Assembly: GCF_934359325.1 (NCBI RefSeq)
Contig: NZ_CAKRLH010000010.1
Span: 1 to 21,622, forward strand
Direction: 5' to 3'
Length of the DNA stretch: 21,622 nt
Source: an uncultured Porphyromonas sp.
GTDB lineage: Bacteria > Bacteroidota > Bacteroidia > Bacteroidales > Porphyromonadaceae
The notes below the pieces were generated by a model. That model was not told where the DNA came from. It ran no database searches and worked only from the letters and a program-made list of their open reading frames with translations. The position numbers and the translations under genes were made by a program. This document shows positions 6,156-15,067 of this stretch, piece by piece. Within the stretch, counting starts at the first letter, position 1. Every line of letters starts with the position of its first letter.

Positions 6156-9100
6156 TTAGAAAGAGATCTCAATACCACCGGAAATATTTCTCACCGGAGA
6201 GTAGTCGCCCACGGCATTATTTCCTGAGAAGGAGAAACGAGGATCCATACCACGTCTCTTGGACCAGAATGCAAGATTCTCGCCCGTTACGTAAACCCTA
6301 ATTCGAGAGATCTCGTCAACAAACTTGGGAAGAGTGTATCCTACGGTAAAGCTCTGGAAATTGAGATAGCTTGCGTTGGTCAGGAAGCGATCAGAACCGG
6401 AAGCACTGAACTTATCTCCAAACTTCCAGCGAGGAAGGTTGCTGTCCTTATTAGTAGGAGACCATGACTTCACCCAATCCTTGTGGAACGTAGCACCCGC
6501 TCCCTGATCATCCTGCAACGGGGACATTAAGTGGGCATAGCCATAGTCGTACATCAGACCTCCAATCTGGTAATCAAACTGGAGAGACGCGTCCACGGGA
6601 CCAACTCTCAGAGAGGTACCAAAGCCACCAAAGAGATCCGGCACACCGGAGCCCATCGTATACCTACTGGCCATCTCCCAGTTCGTCGTGGTACCAGAGA
6701 GCTCGGTTCCGGGCTTGGAAGTGTTCATATCCGCGATATTTCCATCCTTGTCAAACTTGGCAAGGTTCTTATCGTAGTAGTAGAGAGCCTCTCCCTGCTC
6801 ATTGACACCGGCATACTTGCGGTTCATCTGATTGTACATAGGACCTCCTACTTCATACCAGATTCCCTGATCGAGGTATCCACCATTCTTAGCAATCTTC
6901 TGCTCAGGCAGAGAGAGGATCTTCGTCACGTTATGTGCGATATTGCCATAGACACTCCAGTCCACAAGCTTGGTCTTTACTATAGCACCATTGAGAGTAA
7001 GCTCAAATCCGCTATTCAGCACATCACCGATATTACCAAAGTACCCTCTCGTACCGGCGGACTCAGGAATCGAGATCCAGAAGAGCAGGTCTTGAGTCTT
7101 CTTTGCATAGATATCGACGTTTCCGGAGAGACGCTCCTTGAAGAGATTGAACTCAACACCAAAGTTAAGATTGGTGGTTGTCTCCCAGGTGACATCCTTA
7201 TTACCCAGCTGACGGAAGCCCGGGGACATATTCGTGTCAGATGAAGGAGACAGGCGGTACTGGTCAGTATAAGCGAAGTTGCCGATATTGTCATTACCCT
7301 GCTGTCCCAGCGAAAGCTTAAGCTTCAGCAGATCGATCCAAGACTTGGCGGGAGACATCCATGACTCCTCAGAGATCAGCCAAGCAGCACCGAGAGACCA
7401 GAAGTTTCCCCACATATTATCCTTGTGGAAGCGTGAGGACGCATCACGACGGAAGGATCCCGAGAGGAAGTACCGATTGTCGTAATCGTACTGAGCGCTG
7501 GCAAAGTAACCCTCGACGTTGTAGTCGTTTCTATAAGAGTTTCCGGACTTAACCTTAGCGAAAGTATTCAGCTCAAGAATGTCAGGAGAGAATCCACCCT
7601 GCTTCTCGGACTCCAAGTTGTGGAAGTGCATCCGATAGTACTCATGACCAAGCATGAGGTTGACGTGATGCTGATCAAAATCCTGGAAGTAAGTCAGGAT
7701 CTGTGAGTAGTTGTTCCTGTACGCTACCTCAGTACCCTTGGTCAGTCGACCATTAGTACCTGCTGCCGGACCGTAGAGACCATTCTGGTAGTTGGTGAAT
7801 CTCTTGAGATCCATGGTCATGGAGTTATTGGACGTAAACTTGAGGTAATCTGTGAAGTTGATCTCAAGGTTTACGGAGCCATTCAGCTGATCGTTGTTGT
7901 TAAAGACCTTGTTGTACCTGTTAGCACCAAGCGGGTTACCCGGAGCACCGAATGGTCTCTGAGCAGCACTATACCCCTTACCGAAGTCATAGAGATCATT
8001 GCCGAAGCGATCCTTGACGATCTGAGCCTGTCCGTCCTTCCACTCACGTACGTAGATCGGATAGATAGGGGCGATAGAGGAGGTGAAGTAGAGAAGATTG
8101 ACCGCACCGAAGGAGTCATCCATATTTGGATTAGAATTGACTGTCGAATTAACATACCCGACATTGGCAATCACCTTACCCCAGTCTCTAAACTTATAGT
8201 CAGCCTTAAGTCTGCTGCTGAAGCGCTTAAATCCTGAGTACTCAATAACGCCCTTATCATCTAGGTAACCGACACTCAGATAGTAAGTAGACTGCTGACT
8301 GCCGCCGCTGACACTGAGGTTGTACTCCTGACGCATAGAGGGTCTGTATGCCTCAGCAGTCCAGTCATCGGGAGTCAGATACATCTCTCTCCCATCGTAA
8401 TCAAAGCGACGACCGAGCTTGGCGTTAGGATTGAGCTTACCATCCAGTCCAATAAGACGCTCGCCCTGAGGCAGCTGATAGACATTGTACTTCAGCATGT
8501 TGAGCATCTTGGTATTAGCATAGGCATTAGCAGACGTGGCGTCATACTTCAGATTGCCCGTATTGGGATCTTTTTGAAGGAGAGCATCGTTGTAAAGCAT
8601 AGCGTAGAAGCTCTCATAATACTCCCCGGGATCCGTAATCTTATCGTACTCTTGGATGGCACGTGTATTGACACCCACTCTACCATCAAAGTGAATGACA
8701 GCCTTATTATTGGTACCCGAGTTTGTGGTAATCAGGATCACACCGGCTGCACCACGTGCACCATAGAGAGCAGCTGACGCTGCGTCCTTAAGGACGGTGA
8801 TCGACTTAATATCAGACTGAGGGATGTTAGCGAGAGACTGCGGGTAGGGTGCACCATCTACGATGACGAGCGGGGTACTTCCTGCACCGATGGCATTGAC
8901 ACCTCTGACGCTGAAGTCACCGGAGGCACCCGGCTGACCGGACCCTCCCTTCATCTGGACACCGGCTACAGAGCCGACAAGGGAGTTGGCCACGTTGGAT
9001 GTCGTGTGCTTCTTTAGGTCCTTCGAGTCGATCACGGCTGCAGAGCCGGTAAATGCGGCCTTCTTGGCGGTACCGAAAGCGACCACCATCACCTCATCGA

Positions 9101-9398
9101 GGAGTTCACTATCGGGGACCATCTTGATGGTGAGCTGTGCGGCTGCCTTGACCTCCTGGGTCTTGTAGCCGACGTAGGAGACGATAATGGTGGCGCCCTG
9201 ATTGACGGTCAGCGTAAAGTGACCGTCAATATCGGTCTGCGCACCATTGGTCGCCACACCCTTCTCGCGGACCGTGGCGCCGATGATCGTCTGACCGGTC
9301 TCGTCGAGGACGGTACCCTTGACGGTCAGCTTCTGAGCAAAGGCGCAACTGATCGATAGCAGAAGGAATGCTAGCAATAGTTCGATTTTCCTTTTCAT
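6156..9398 (-). CDS. SusC/RagA family TonB-dependent outer-membrane transporter
   Basis: The 1080-residue protein has a signal peptide (1-21, AFA then QK). A carboxypeptidase-regulatory-like domain (about 23-95, with GTVLDETGQTIIGATV and SYVGYKT) follows, then the SusC signature LLDEVMVVAFGTAKK (99-113). The plug domain (about 115-230) contains VRGVNAIGAGSTPLVIVDG and AALYGARGAAGVILITT, and a long beta-barrel ends in the usual aromatic residue (GGIEISF). It imports its ligand using TonB energy, with the SusD-like lipoprotein encoded downstream as lid. The ATG at 9398 gives a clean signal peptide. The nearest promoter-like box upstream, TAAATTTC at 9461-9468 on the minus strand, is one base off consensus and therefore weak. 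A terminator at 9890-9930 separates this operon from the upstream one. Confidence 0.95.
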   Translation of the reverse strand: MKRKIELLLAFLLLSISCAFAQKLTVKGTVLDETGQTIIGATVREKGVATNGAQTDIDGHFTLTVNQGATIIVSYVGYKTQEVKAAAQLTIKMVPDSELLDEVMVVAFGTAKKAAFTGSAAVIDSKDLKKHTTSNVANSLVGSVAGVQMKGGSGQPGASGDFSVRGVNAIGAGSTPLVIVDGAPYPQSLANIPQSDIKSITVLKDAASAALYGARGAAGVILITTNSGTNNKAVIHFDGRVGVNTRAIQEYDKITDPGEYYESFYAMLYNDALLQKDPNTGNLKYDATSANAYANTKMLNMLKYNVYQLPQGERLIGLDGKLNPNAKLGRRFDYDGREMYLTPDDWTAEAYRPSMRQEYNLSVSGGSQQSTYYLSVGYLDDKGVIEYSGFKRFSSRLKADYKFRDWGKVIANVGYVNSTVNSNPNMDDSFGAVNLLYFTSSIAPIYPIYVREWKDGQAQIVKDRFGNDLYDFGKGYSAAQRPFGAPGNPLGANRYNKVFNNNDQLNGSVNLEINFTDYLKFTSNNSMTMDLKRFTNYQNGLYGPAAGTNGRLTKGTEVAYRNNYSQILTYFQDFDQHHVNLMLGHEYYRMHFHNLESEKQGGFSPDILELNTFAKVKSGNSYRNDYNVEGYFASAQYDYDNRYFLSGSFRRDASSRFHKDNMWGNFWSLGAAWLISEESWMSPAKSWIDLLKLKLSLGQQGNDNIGNFAYTDQYRLSPSSDTNMSPGFRQLGNKDVTWETTTNLNFGVEFNLFKERLSGNVDIYAKKTQDLLFWISIPESAGTRGYFGNIGDVLNSGFELTLNGAIVKTKLVDWSVYGNIAHNVTKILSLPEQKIAKNGGYLDQGIWYEVGGPMYNQMNRKYAGVNEQGEALYYYDKNLAKFDKDGNIADMNTSKPGTELSGTTTNWEMASRYTMGSGVPDLFGGFGTSLRVGPVDASLQFDYQIGGLMYDYGYAHLMSPLQDDQGAGATFHKDWVKSWSPTNKDSNLPRWKFGDKFSASGSDRFLTNASYLNFQSFTVGYTLPKFVDEISRIRVYVTGENLAFWSKRRGMDPRFSFSGNNAVGDYSPVRNISGGIEISF

Positions 9399-9889
9399 AC
9401 TTGCTATTGAAGATTAGTTTTTATACCCGGCATGGATGCCTCGCACCCGCCGGTCGATTTGAAATTTAAGTAAAAGTGTCGTGACGTTATGCTGCCTCCA
9501 CCCTCGGTCGTAGAGGATCGGCTCCCGGGGAGGACTCGCTCTCCCGCTCTCATCAGAGTCAATACGATCTACCATCCAGCCACAATGTTAAAGTTTTCCA
9601 ATGAATATTCCCAATCACACTGTCCCCAAATGGTGATGAGACCTTATTTTAACATCTCAGCAAACGACAACTGCCCATTTTGCCAAGTGCATGTTGCAAT
9701 TCCGTAACTTCTGGTTAGAATAGTCCTTAAGAAATAGGCCCCATTGAATGAAAATACTTTAAGGAAAAGTGCGTAACCGGAGGGGGTAGATGGTCGAGGA
9801 CAGCAAAGGTCTTTTCAAAGGTTCCCCCTACCGCCATTTTACCTGGTACGCCAACTGAAATCGCAATGGTTTGCCGGCGAAAGAGGCAT
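9399..9889. other. Intergenic region upstream of the first susCD operon
   Basis: About 490 bp with no gene I can support. The first ~80 bp should hold the promoter of the susC gene at 6156-9398. The rest, including a more AT-rich stretch near 9580-9760 and a pyrimidine/purine-rich stretch near 9775-9840, matches nothing I recognise. Short open frames on both strands (9489-9707 plus, 9727-9924 minus) lack family features, and the minus one runs through the terminator hairpin. Confidence 0.5.
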
Positions 9890-9930
9890 AAAAAAAGGGG
9901 GTGTGCTGAGATGACTCTCGGCACACCCCC
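9890..9930 (-). terminator. Rho-independent terminator of the N-glycan operon
   Basis: On the minus strand a 15-bp stem (9930-9916 with 9911-9897, one G-U pair, 4-nt loop) is followed directly by a run of seven Ts (9896-9890). It lies 26 bp after the stop of the last gene. This is the clearest terminator in the window. Confidence 0.92.
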
Positions 9931-9955
9931 GTTAATAAGCGGGTATTGGGTAGGG

Positions 9956-11320
9956 TTACTCGGTGACGGTGACCGGGATCTCCTCGATCACCTTGGCACC
10001 ACTGCCCCAGTCGCTGGTGGATAGCTGTATGATCGTCTTACCGGGCTTGATACCCTTTACGGTGCAGGAGAAGGGCTCGCCCCAGCCGCCTCGCGTGTAG
10101 AGCGAGGCAAGTGATCCATCCTTGATACTCCACATGTAGTAGTCCCAGTCACTGGCGTTGAGGACCTCTATCTTGGCTGTCTCACCCACGCGTATCGAGA
10201 CGGAGGTGAGAGTGACCCTACCGGAGTGTATCAGGTCGCGGACACGGACATCGAGCTCCTTGACCTCTCCGCTCTTGGTGTCCTTGATGATCAGCTTGCC
10301 GTCGCCATTGCTCTTGGGCGTAAGGACGATAAGGTCCTCTCTCAGCTCAGCGGTGAAGAGTGCCTCGTCAGCGGTCAGTTCGTAAGCTCCATTGCCGGAG
10401 ATGATCCTGAGGGTGGTGTCGTAGCCCTGGAGCACCTCGACCATCTCAGCCTGGAAGTCAAGGAGGAGTGGCTTGAGCGTGATGACCACCTCCACCTCCC
10501 GGCTCACTCCGGAGATGTCATCGGTCAGGGTGACTGTCGTCTTGCCGGGCTTGATGCCGGTGATGACAAACTGCCCCGACTGATACTCTACACCGGCGAT
10601 GGCGGTGTCAGCGCTCTTGACGCTGTAGGTCCCATTGCCGCTGAGGATGCCGATGATGCGGGTCTCACCATATGGAAAGGTGAGGGGGAGCTCCGGCAGG
10701 TCGAGCTTGAAGGCTCTCATAGAGACGGTAATCTCACACTTGCCTACTGCTCCGGTGGCATTGTCCTTGACTGAGACCGTGGTGTTGCCTTCCTTGAGAC
10801 CCACGATGCGGATCCCGGAGGGTACTACCTTAGCGGAGGCAATGACCTCATCGGCCACCTCGGCGGTGTAGTCGCCGCTGCCGGAGAGTACCGATAGGGT
10901 GAGGTAGCTGCCGATGGGTAGTCCGGCATCATACTGAGAGAGCCGGAGGAGCTGCTGTGCGGAGGTGACGGAGACCTTGAGCTGAGCCGTCATACCGGAC
11001 AGATTGTCTCTCACCACGCCGCTCACCTGACCATCAGCCTTACCGTGGAGTATGATCGTGTCTCCGTGTGTGACCGCGGTGGCGGTAGTGACCTGAGGGA
11101 GTACCACAGAGTAGTCTCCCGACCCTGCCGTGACGATGACCTGAGCGGTCCCGCCACAAGGGACGGTCACCTCGGTGCGATCGAGGGTGATCGCAGAGGG
11201 AGCGTCAGGGGTGTCGGAGTCGGACTTGCAGGAGCCGAGGAGGAGGGTCAGGGAGAGTGTAAGAGCAGTCAGTAGGGCTGCATTAAGTATCTTATTCATA
11301 TCCATTGCTGTCTTGGTCAT
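9956..11320 (-). CDS. Surface lipoprotein with tandem Ig-like repeats
   Basis: The 454-residue protein has a lipoprotein signal ending LLLGSC (Cys31), followed by KSDSD, an acid-rich start compatible with surface export in Bacteroidetes. Four ~80-residue repeats follow, each opening with SG-x-G-x-Y (67-72, 146-151, 227-232, 308-313) and closing with a strand such as TTVTLTDDISG. A fifth, different Ig-like domain (about 365-452, IKPGKTIIQLSTSDWG) resembles bacterial BIG2-type domains. No catalytic motif is present. The start ATG overlaps the stop of the endoglycosidase gene by 4 bp (ATGA), implying translational coupling; a later ATG at codon 8 would also give a signal peptide. Its place in the operon suggests a glycan- or glycoprotein-binding or spacer role on the cell surface, which is inference. 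Confidence 0.8.
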   Translation of the reverse strand: MTKTAMDMNKILNAALLTALTLSLTLLLGSCKSDSDTPDAPSAITLDRTEVTVPCGGTAQVIVTAGSGDYSVVLPQVTTATAVTHGDTIILHGKADGQVSGVVRDNLSGMTAQLKVSVTSAQQLLRLSQYDAGLPIGSYLTLSVLSGSGDYTAEVADEVIASAKVVPSGIRIVGLKEGNTTVSVKDNATGAVGKCEITVSMRAFKLDLPELPLTFPYGETRIIGILSGNGTYSVKSADTAIAGVEYQSGQFVITGIKPGKTTVTLTDDISGVSREVEVVITLKPLLLDFQAEMVEVLQGYDTTLRIISGNGAYELTADEALFTAELREDLIVLTPKSNGDGKLIIKDTKSGEVKELDVRVRDLIHSGRVTLTSVSIRVGETAKIEVLNASDWDYYMWSIKDGSLASLYTRGGWGEPFSCTVKGIKPGKTIIQLSTSDWGSGAKVIEEIPVTVTE

Positions 11321-12732
11321 TTAGCCGGGCCCTTGTAGAGAGGTCCCACGAAGTCACAGGACTCTCCGTAGAAGATCTTGGTCACCTCGCTGAGGTATCC
11401 GATCTGGCTGCCGTTGTGGAGCGCCTCAGGGTTGAGATTGAAGTACATAAAAAGCCCAAGCCCGGAGCTGAGGACCCCCCGAGCCGATGAGGCGGCTCCG
11501 GCCACTTGCCATGAGCTATTGGCCTCAATGGATCTATTGCCATACCTGAGCTTAGGCATACCGATGAAGCTGAGGCCGGTGACGTTGTAGTCTGACCAGC
11601 TGTAGTCCACATAGTCCTTGGCAGACTTACCATCCTCATCGGTTAGGTCGGCACTGAAGGGGCTATTGAACTCGTAGTGCGTGATCAGCTTGTCGGGCAT
11701 GACCTCCTTGAAGGCCTTGACCATCCAGAGGGAAGACATCTCGTTGGTCTCGAGGGTGGGGAGCTTCCAGTACTCGGCATACTCCTCATCTACATCCCAT
11801 CCGTCGATACCGAGCTTATCGGTCCACATCTTCGCTTCCTTGGCAAAGTCGAGGGCCTCCTCGTAGCTCTGGAAATTATTGTACCCCACGCCCTGGTGAT
11901 TGGGCAGAATGTCGACGATCACCTTGATCCCACGGTCTGTCAGCGGCTTGATGTAGATCTCAGGGTGCTGTACGATAGGCTGGAGCTTGTCGTTGAAGGA
12001 GATGTACCTCCTCCCCTCGACAGCATCGTAATTCATATTGGCTGCAAAGAGCACAATGAAGTCAAATACAGGGAGACGGCTGCCCGTGAGGACGAGGTTG
12101 CCGTAGTTCCTGATGTCGTAATTATTTGTCTCGACATAGGCGACCATCTTCATCGGCTCCGTCCTCTCAGGACCGCCCAAGAGATCCGGGGGGAGTCTCT
12201 TGGTCGCCTCGCCCAGCGGGACCACATCGCCGAGGCGATTGACCAGTATGTAGTGGCTCATGGTGTACTCTGCCGCCTGTACCTTGATCGGCAGCACGTA
12301 GTAGCCATAGTCGAGATCCTCAATGCCGGTGAGGGCTACCTTGAGGTGCTTGATGAGAGGATCCTCGGCATCATCGACCCACTCGGTGGTGCGACACTCC
12401 TCCGGCAGGAGAGAGAAGGCACCCAAGTGCGTGAAGTGCTCCAGCTTATCGGTGATCGCGCCGACCTCCTCGTCTGTCGTAGGAAGCAGCTGCACCGTGC
12501 AGCCCTCATAGGGGAGGGCGACCCTCAGGTCCACCGTCCTGGAGTGGTAGACACTCGTGAATTGCTCATCTCCGTCCTGAGAGGAGATCGAGTAGGGCTT
12601 GAGGGCGGGAGTGGTGGCTGACTGCGTGGGAGCAGGGAGCAGGATGGGCTCCTGCTGACTACACCCGGTCAGCAACGATGCCGTCAGCATCGCAAGAGCC
12701 ACCAGCCCTGAGACAGTATATCTTCTTTTCAT
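11317..12732 (-). CDS. GH18 endo-beta-N-acetylglucosaminidase (EndoH/EndoF-like) lipoprotein
   Basis: This enzyme is expected to cut the GlcNAc-beta-1,4-GlcNAc core of N-linked glycans. The start at 12732 (MKRRYTVSGL) gives a lipoprotein signal with lipobox LLTGC, Cys24. The frame is open to 12864, but that start would overlap the preceding gene and destroy the signal. The N-terminal half (about 50-185) looks like the beta-sandwich seen ahead of such enzymes (DUF1735-like). The catalytic barrel begins near MKMVAYVETNN (195). The segment DRGIKVIVDILPNHQGVGYNNF and the GH18 signature D310-G-W-D313-V-D315-E-E317, followed by YAEYW, closely recall EndoH. Glu317 is the predicted acid catalyst and Asp315 the assisting residue. 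At 471 residues it appears complete. It belongs to the six-gene SusCD operon, so the enzyme should be displayed on the surface. Confidence 0.9.
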   Translation of the reverse strand: MKRRYTVSGLVALAMLTASLLTGCSQQEPILLPAPTQSATTPALKPYSISSQDGDEQFTSVYHSRTVDLRVALPYEGCTVQLLPTTDEEVGAITDKLEHFTHLGAFSLLPEECRTTEWVDDAEDPLIKHLKVALTGIEDLDYGYYVLPIKVQAAEYTMSHYILVNRLGDVVPLGEATKRLPPDLLGGPERTEPMKMVAYVETNNYDIRNYGNLVLTGSRLPVFDFIVLFAANMNYDAVEGRRYISFNDKLQPIVQHPEIYIKPLTDRGIKVIVDILPNHQGVGYNNFQSYEEALDFAKEAKMWTDKLGIDGWDVDEEYAEYWKLPTLETNEMSSLWMVKAFKEVMPDKLITHYEFNSPFSADLTDEDGKSAKDYVDYSWSDYNVTGLSFIGMPKLRYGNRSIEANSSWQVAGAASSARGVLSSGLGLFMYFNLNPEALHNGSQIGYLSEVTKIFYGESCDFVGPLYKGPAK

Positions 12733-12757
12733 CGAAATAATCATCGTACAGTTTCTC

Positions 12758-13975
12758 TTACTCAATAGTGATGGGCGAGGACTCCTCGTAGATCTCCACG
12801 GGCTGATCGCCACTCTTGGCGGCTTGGCCCTTCTGCAGGAGGTCGTAGTTGTTGCCGGTGGCATCGGAGACGACGGAGCCGTCAGCTGTGATCATATGCC
12901 AGTAGGCGAGTAGTCCGTCGGACTTGGCGTCCACCTTGTACATATTATCCTTGATCTCCTCAGCGCTCCTGGCCACTGACCATACCCGGGTCTCGGAGAG
13001 TCGGGCCTGGATGCCGCGCCCGCCGCTGTAGCTCCGACCGATCAGGAAGGGATCGCCACCAGATAGTGAGCCTCCCTTGGGGAATGTCGCCTTGAGGTCA
13101 CCGTTGATGTACACCTTGGTGATCCCATCGGCGCAGGTCATGGCGATGTGGTACCACTTGCCGGTCTCAAAGGTGAAGTCGACCCTTGTGCCATTGGCCT
13201 GCAACTGATTGCCGGGGACACCGCTGTCGCCAAATCTCATGAGCGTGCCTCCCTCGACGCCCATCAGGGTGGAGATGCTTGCCTCTCCGGGATCCTCCGG
13301 GGTGCGGAACTTCTCCACGTTGATCAGCGTCTCCAAGGTCATGGCCTCGTCCCCCTTGTTGCCGAAGGGCTGTGCCAGGGTGAAGTAGAGGTCACGGGTG
13401 AGGCGAACGGACTTAAGGATGTCATCGGACTCGACGAAGCGCTCTACGGTAAAGAGAGCGATGCTGTGTATCGGGCTTATCACCGTGCTGCACTCGACTT
13501 CGGTCAGTGCGATGGCGAAGAGATACTTGGTATTGGGCTCTAAGGTCTCAGGGACACTTACCTTGATCGTGAAGTTGTCGGAGTAGGTTGCTCCCTTCTT
13601 CACCACGACCTGCTCCGGGAGAGCAATCATGGAGGGATCGAGGAGCTTGTACGCCTGACCCTGTAGGTGCTGATAGCGGTCGGCAGCCTCTTTATCCACA
13701 GCGAGGGTCACCTTGCGGGTCTCCTCTGCGGGCCTGAAGAGCTGCACATTCATCGTCACGTCCTGTGATGTGATCTCCGGGTCGCTAATCACGAAGTTGG
13801 TGATCCTGTAGGGGGAGGACTGACCCATCTTGCCGTCGCCCTTCACCAGATTGAGCACCGCAGCGGTGTCGCCGGTGAGGGAGCCGGGCTCGAGGTCACT
13901 CTTGCTGTCGCATGCCACCAAGCCGAGTGCCAGGAGGGCAAAGAGGAGAAGTGAGTTCAGAGTTATCTGTTTCAT
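12758..13975 (-). CDS. DUF1735 and LamG domain surface glycan-binding lipoprotein
   Basis: The 405-residue protein has signal peptide lipobox LVAC (Cys22) followed by DSKSDLE, an acidic run consistent with surface export. Residues about 50-165 match the DUF1735 beta-sandwich (VTLAVDKEAADRYQHLQG, ALPEQVVVKKGATYSDNFTI, KYLFAIALTEV). Residues about 190-375 form a concanavalin/LamG-like domain (GKWYHIAMTCADGITKVYING, LSETRVWSVARSAEEI, LAYWHM). No hydrolase motif is present, so it should bind rather than cut. DUF1735-LamG proteins are known companions of GH18 endoglycosidases in Bacteroides N-glycan loci. The gene lies 10 bp after the previous one and 25 bp before the GH18 gene, firmly in the operon. 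Confidence 0.85.
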   Translation of the reverse strand: MKQITLNSLLLFALLALGLVACDSKSDLEPGSLTGDTAAVLNLVKGDGKMGQSSPYRITNFVISDPEITSQDVTMNVQLFRPAEETRKVTLAVDKEAADRYQHLQGQAYKLLDPSMIALPEQVVVKKGATYSDNFTIKVSVPETLEPNTKYLFAIALTEVECSTVISPIHSIALFTVERFVESDDILKSVRLTRDLYFTLAQPFGNKGDEAMTLETLINVEKFRTPEDPGEASISTLMGVEGGTLMRFGDSGVPGNQLQANGTRVDFTFETGKWYHIAMTCADGITKVYINGDLKATFPKGGSLSGGDPFLIGRSYSGGRGIQARLSETRVWSVARSAEEIKDNMYKVDAKSDGLLAYWHMITADGSVVSDATGNNYDLLQKGQAAKSGDQPVEIYEESSPITIE

Positions 13976-13985
13976 GGCATTCGGT

Positions 13986-15041
13986 TTACTTCGTTAGACT
14001 ATTGGCATTGATCAGATCCCTGAGGAGAGCAAAGCCCTCCGTGCCGGACTTATTGCCGGCATCCATCTCGATGTGATCGAAGGCGACTCCGGCCTTATTG
14101 GCAGACGTCCAGTGGATAAGCTCCCTATCCCTTGAGATCCTGTCGGCGGAGAAGATGGGGCTGTCGGGGTAGCCGATGGCATTTTTCTTATCCGAGAGAT
14201 CGATGGTGGGGATAAAGCGACTACTTGCCCACAATGATGCCTGCTCGGTGAAGTGTGCAAGGGTGGGGTCGACAGCAGTGCAGCTGTAGAGCACCCAGGT
14301 CGCTTTCTCGACAAAGGAGGCAGCCTCAGCATAGGGGCTCTCGACGGCGATGAGGTAGTCAGTCCTCTGCGAGGAGGCACGCTTGTGGAGGTCAGAGAGG
14401 ATATCGGTGATCTCGGCCTTGTCAAAGAGCGCAAAGTCCACGGGGAGCTTGACCGAGTAGCCGTCGAAGGGCGCCTTGGAGAGCAGCCCGAGACCTCTGA
14501 CGATCTCCTGCTGAGCAGACTGGATCCACTTGTCATGCAGCTCCTTGGTCACTCTCTCGGTCATGGCGGATAGCTCCTTCTCCCTCTCCTCGGGTGTCAC
14601 CTCGGTCCCGGCGGCAGCCCACTTGGCATTTAGGGTCATTCGCTCCTTACTGAGCTGTCGGTCGAGCTCTTTAGAGCCACTGACATCGTACTGGCTGAGG
14701 TCCATGCCGAGGAGTACCCTGGTGTGCTTGGTACTCTGGGCGCTTGCGAGGTCGTAGCTCTGAGTGGAGGTGAGCTCCTCCGTCACCCCTTTGAGGATCA
14801 CCACGTCAAGGCTGTCCGGGGTCTCCGACAGCCAGTGGAGTGGTTGCTTGCACCAGTCGTGCATCATCCCGATGACGATGGGGCGAGAGAAAATATCAGC
14901 CTTATACTCCCTGACGACCTTGTCTGCCGGACGGAGTACGGGAGCCTCCACGGGGAGAGGCTCCTGCATGGTCCAGTCCGCACAGCTGCCGAGGGCCAGC
15001 AGAGGCAGCAGGAGTGCGATGAAATATCTATTCTTATTCAT
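13986..15041 (-). CDS. GH18-fold lipoprotein without catalytic residues (likely glycan-binding)
   Basis: The 351-residue lipoprotein has lipobox LGSC (Cys20). The body reads like a GH18 TIM barrel: FSRPIVIGMMHDW at the first strand, VVILKG, VLLGMDLSQYD, a helical insertion rich in K and E (about 125-180), and PFDGYSVKLPVDF at the position where GH18 enzymes carry D-x-x-D-x-D-x-E. Here that motif is D193-G-Y-S196-V-K198-L-P200, so the second and third Asp and the catalytic Glu are all missing. It is therefore probably a pseudo-enzyme that binds the same glycan as the active GH18 protein encoded two genes downstream. The family assignment is by fold-level resemblance and less certain than for its neighbours. 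Spacing is 26 bp after susD and 10 bp before the DUF1735 gene. Confidence 0.7.
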   Translation of the reverse strand: MNKNRYFIALLLPLLALGSCADWTMQEPLPVEAPVLRPADKVVREYKADIFSRPIVIGMMHDWCKQPLHWLSETPDSLDVVILKGVTEELTSTQSYDLASAQSTKHTRVLLGMDLSQYDVSGSKELDRQLSKERMTLNAKWAAAGTEVTPEEREKELSAMTERVTKELHDKWIQSAQQEIVRGLGLLSKAPFDGYSVKLPVDFALFDKAEITDILSDLHKRASSQRTDYLIAVESPYAEAASFVEKATWVLYSCTAVDPTLAHFTEQASLWASSRFIPTIDLSDKKNAIGYPDSPIFSADRISRDRELIHWTSANKAGVAFDHIEMDAGNKSGTEGFALLRDLINANSLTK

Positions 15042-15067
15042 ACAATACTATCTTGATATAGGAGGGA

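Noticed and set aside
9727..9924. Small minus-strand gene before the first susCD operon
   Set aside because: Its beginning lies inside the terminator hairpin of the upstream operon, and the peptide has no recognisable features.
11677..12621. 314-residue plus-strand frame opposite the GH18 gene
   Set aside because: Antisense to the catalytic domain; no recognisable protein.
12733..12864. Upstream extension of the GH18 gene to the ATG at 12864
   Set aside because: It would overlap the preceding gene by about 100 bp and bury the lipoprotein signal peptide that begins at 12732.
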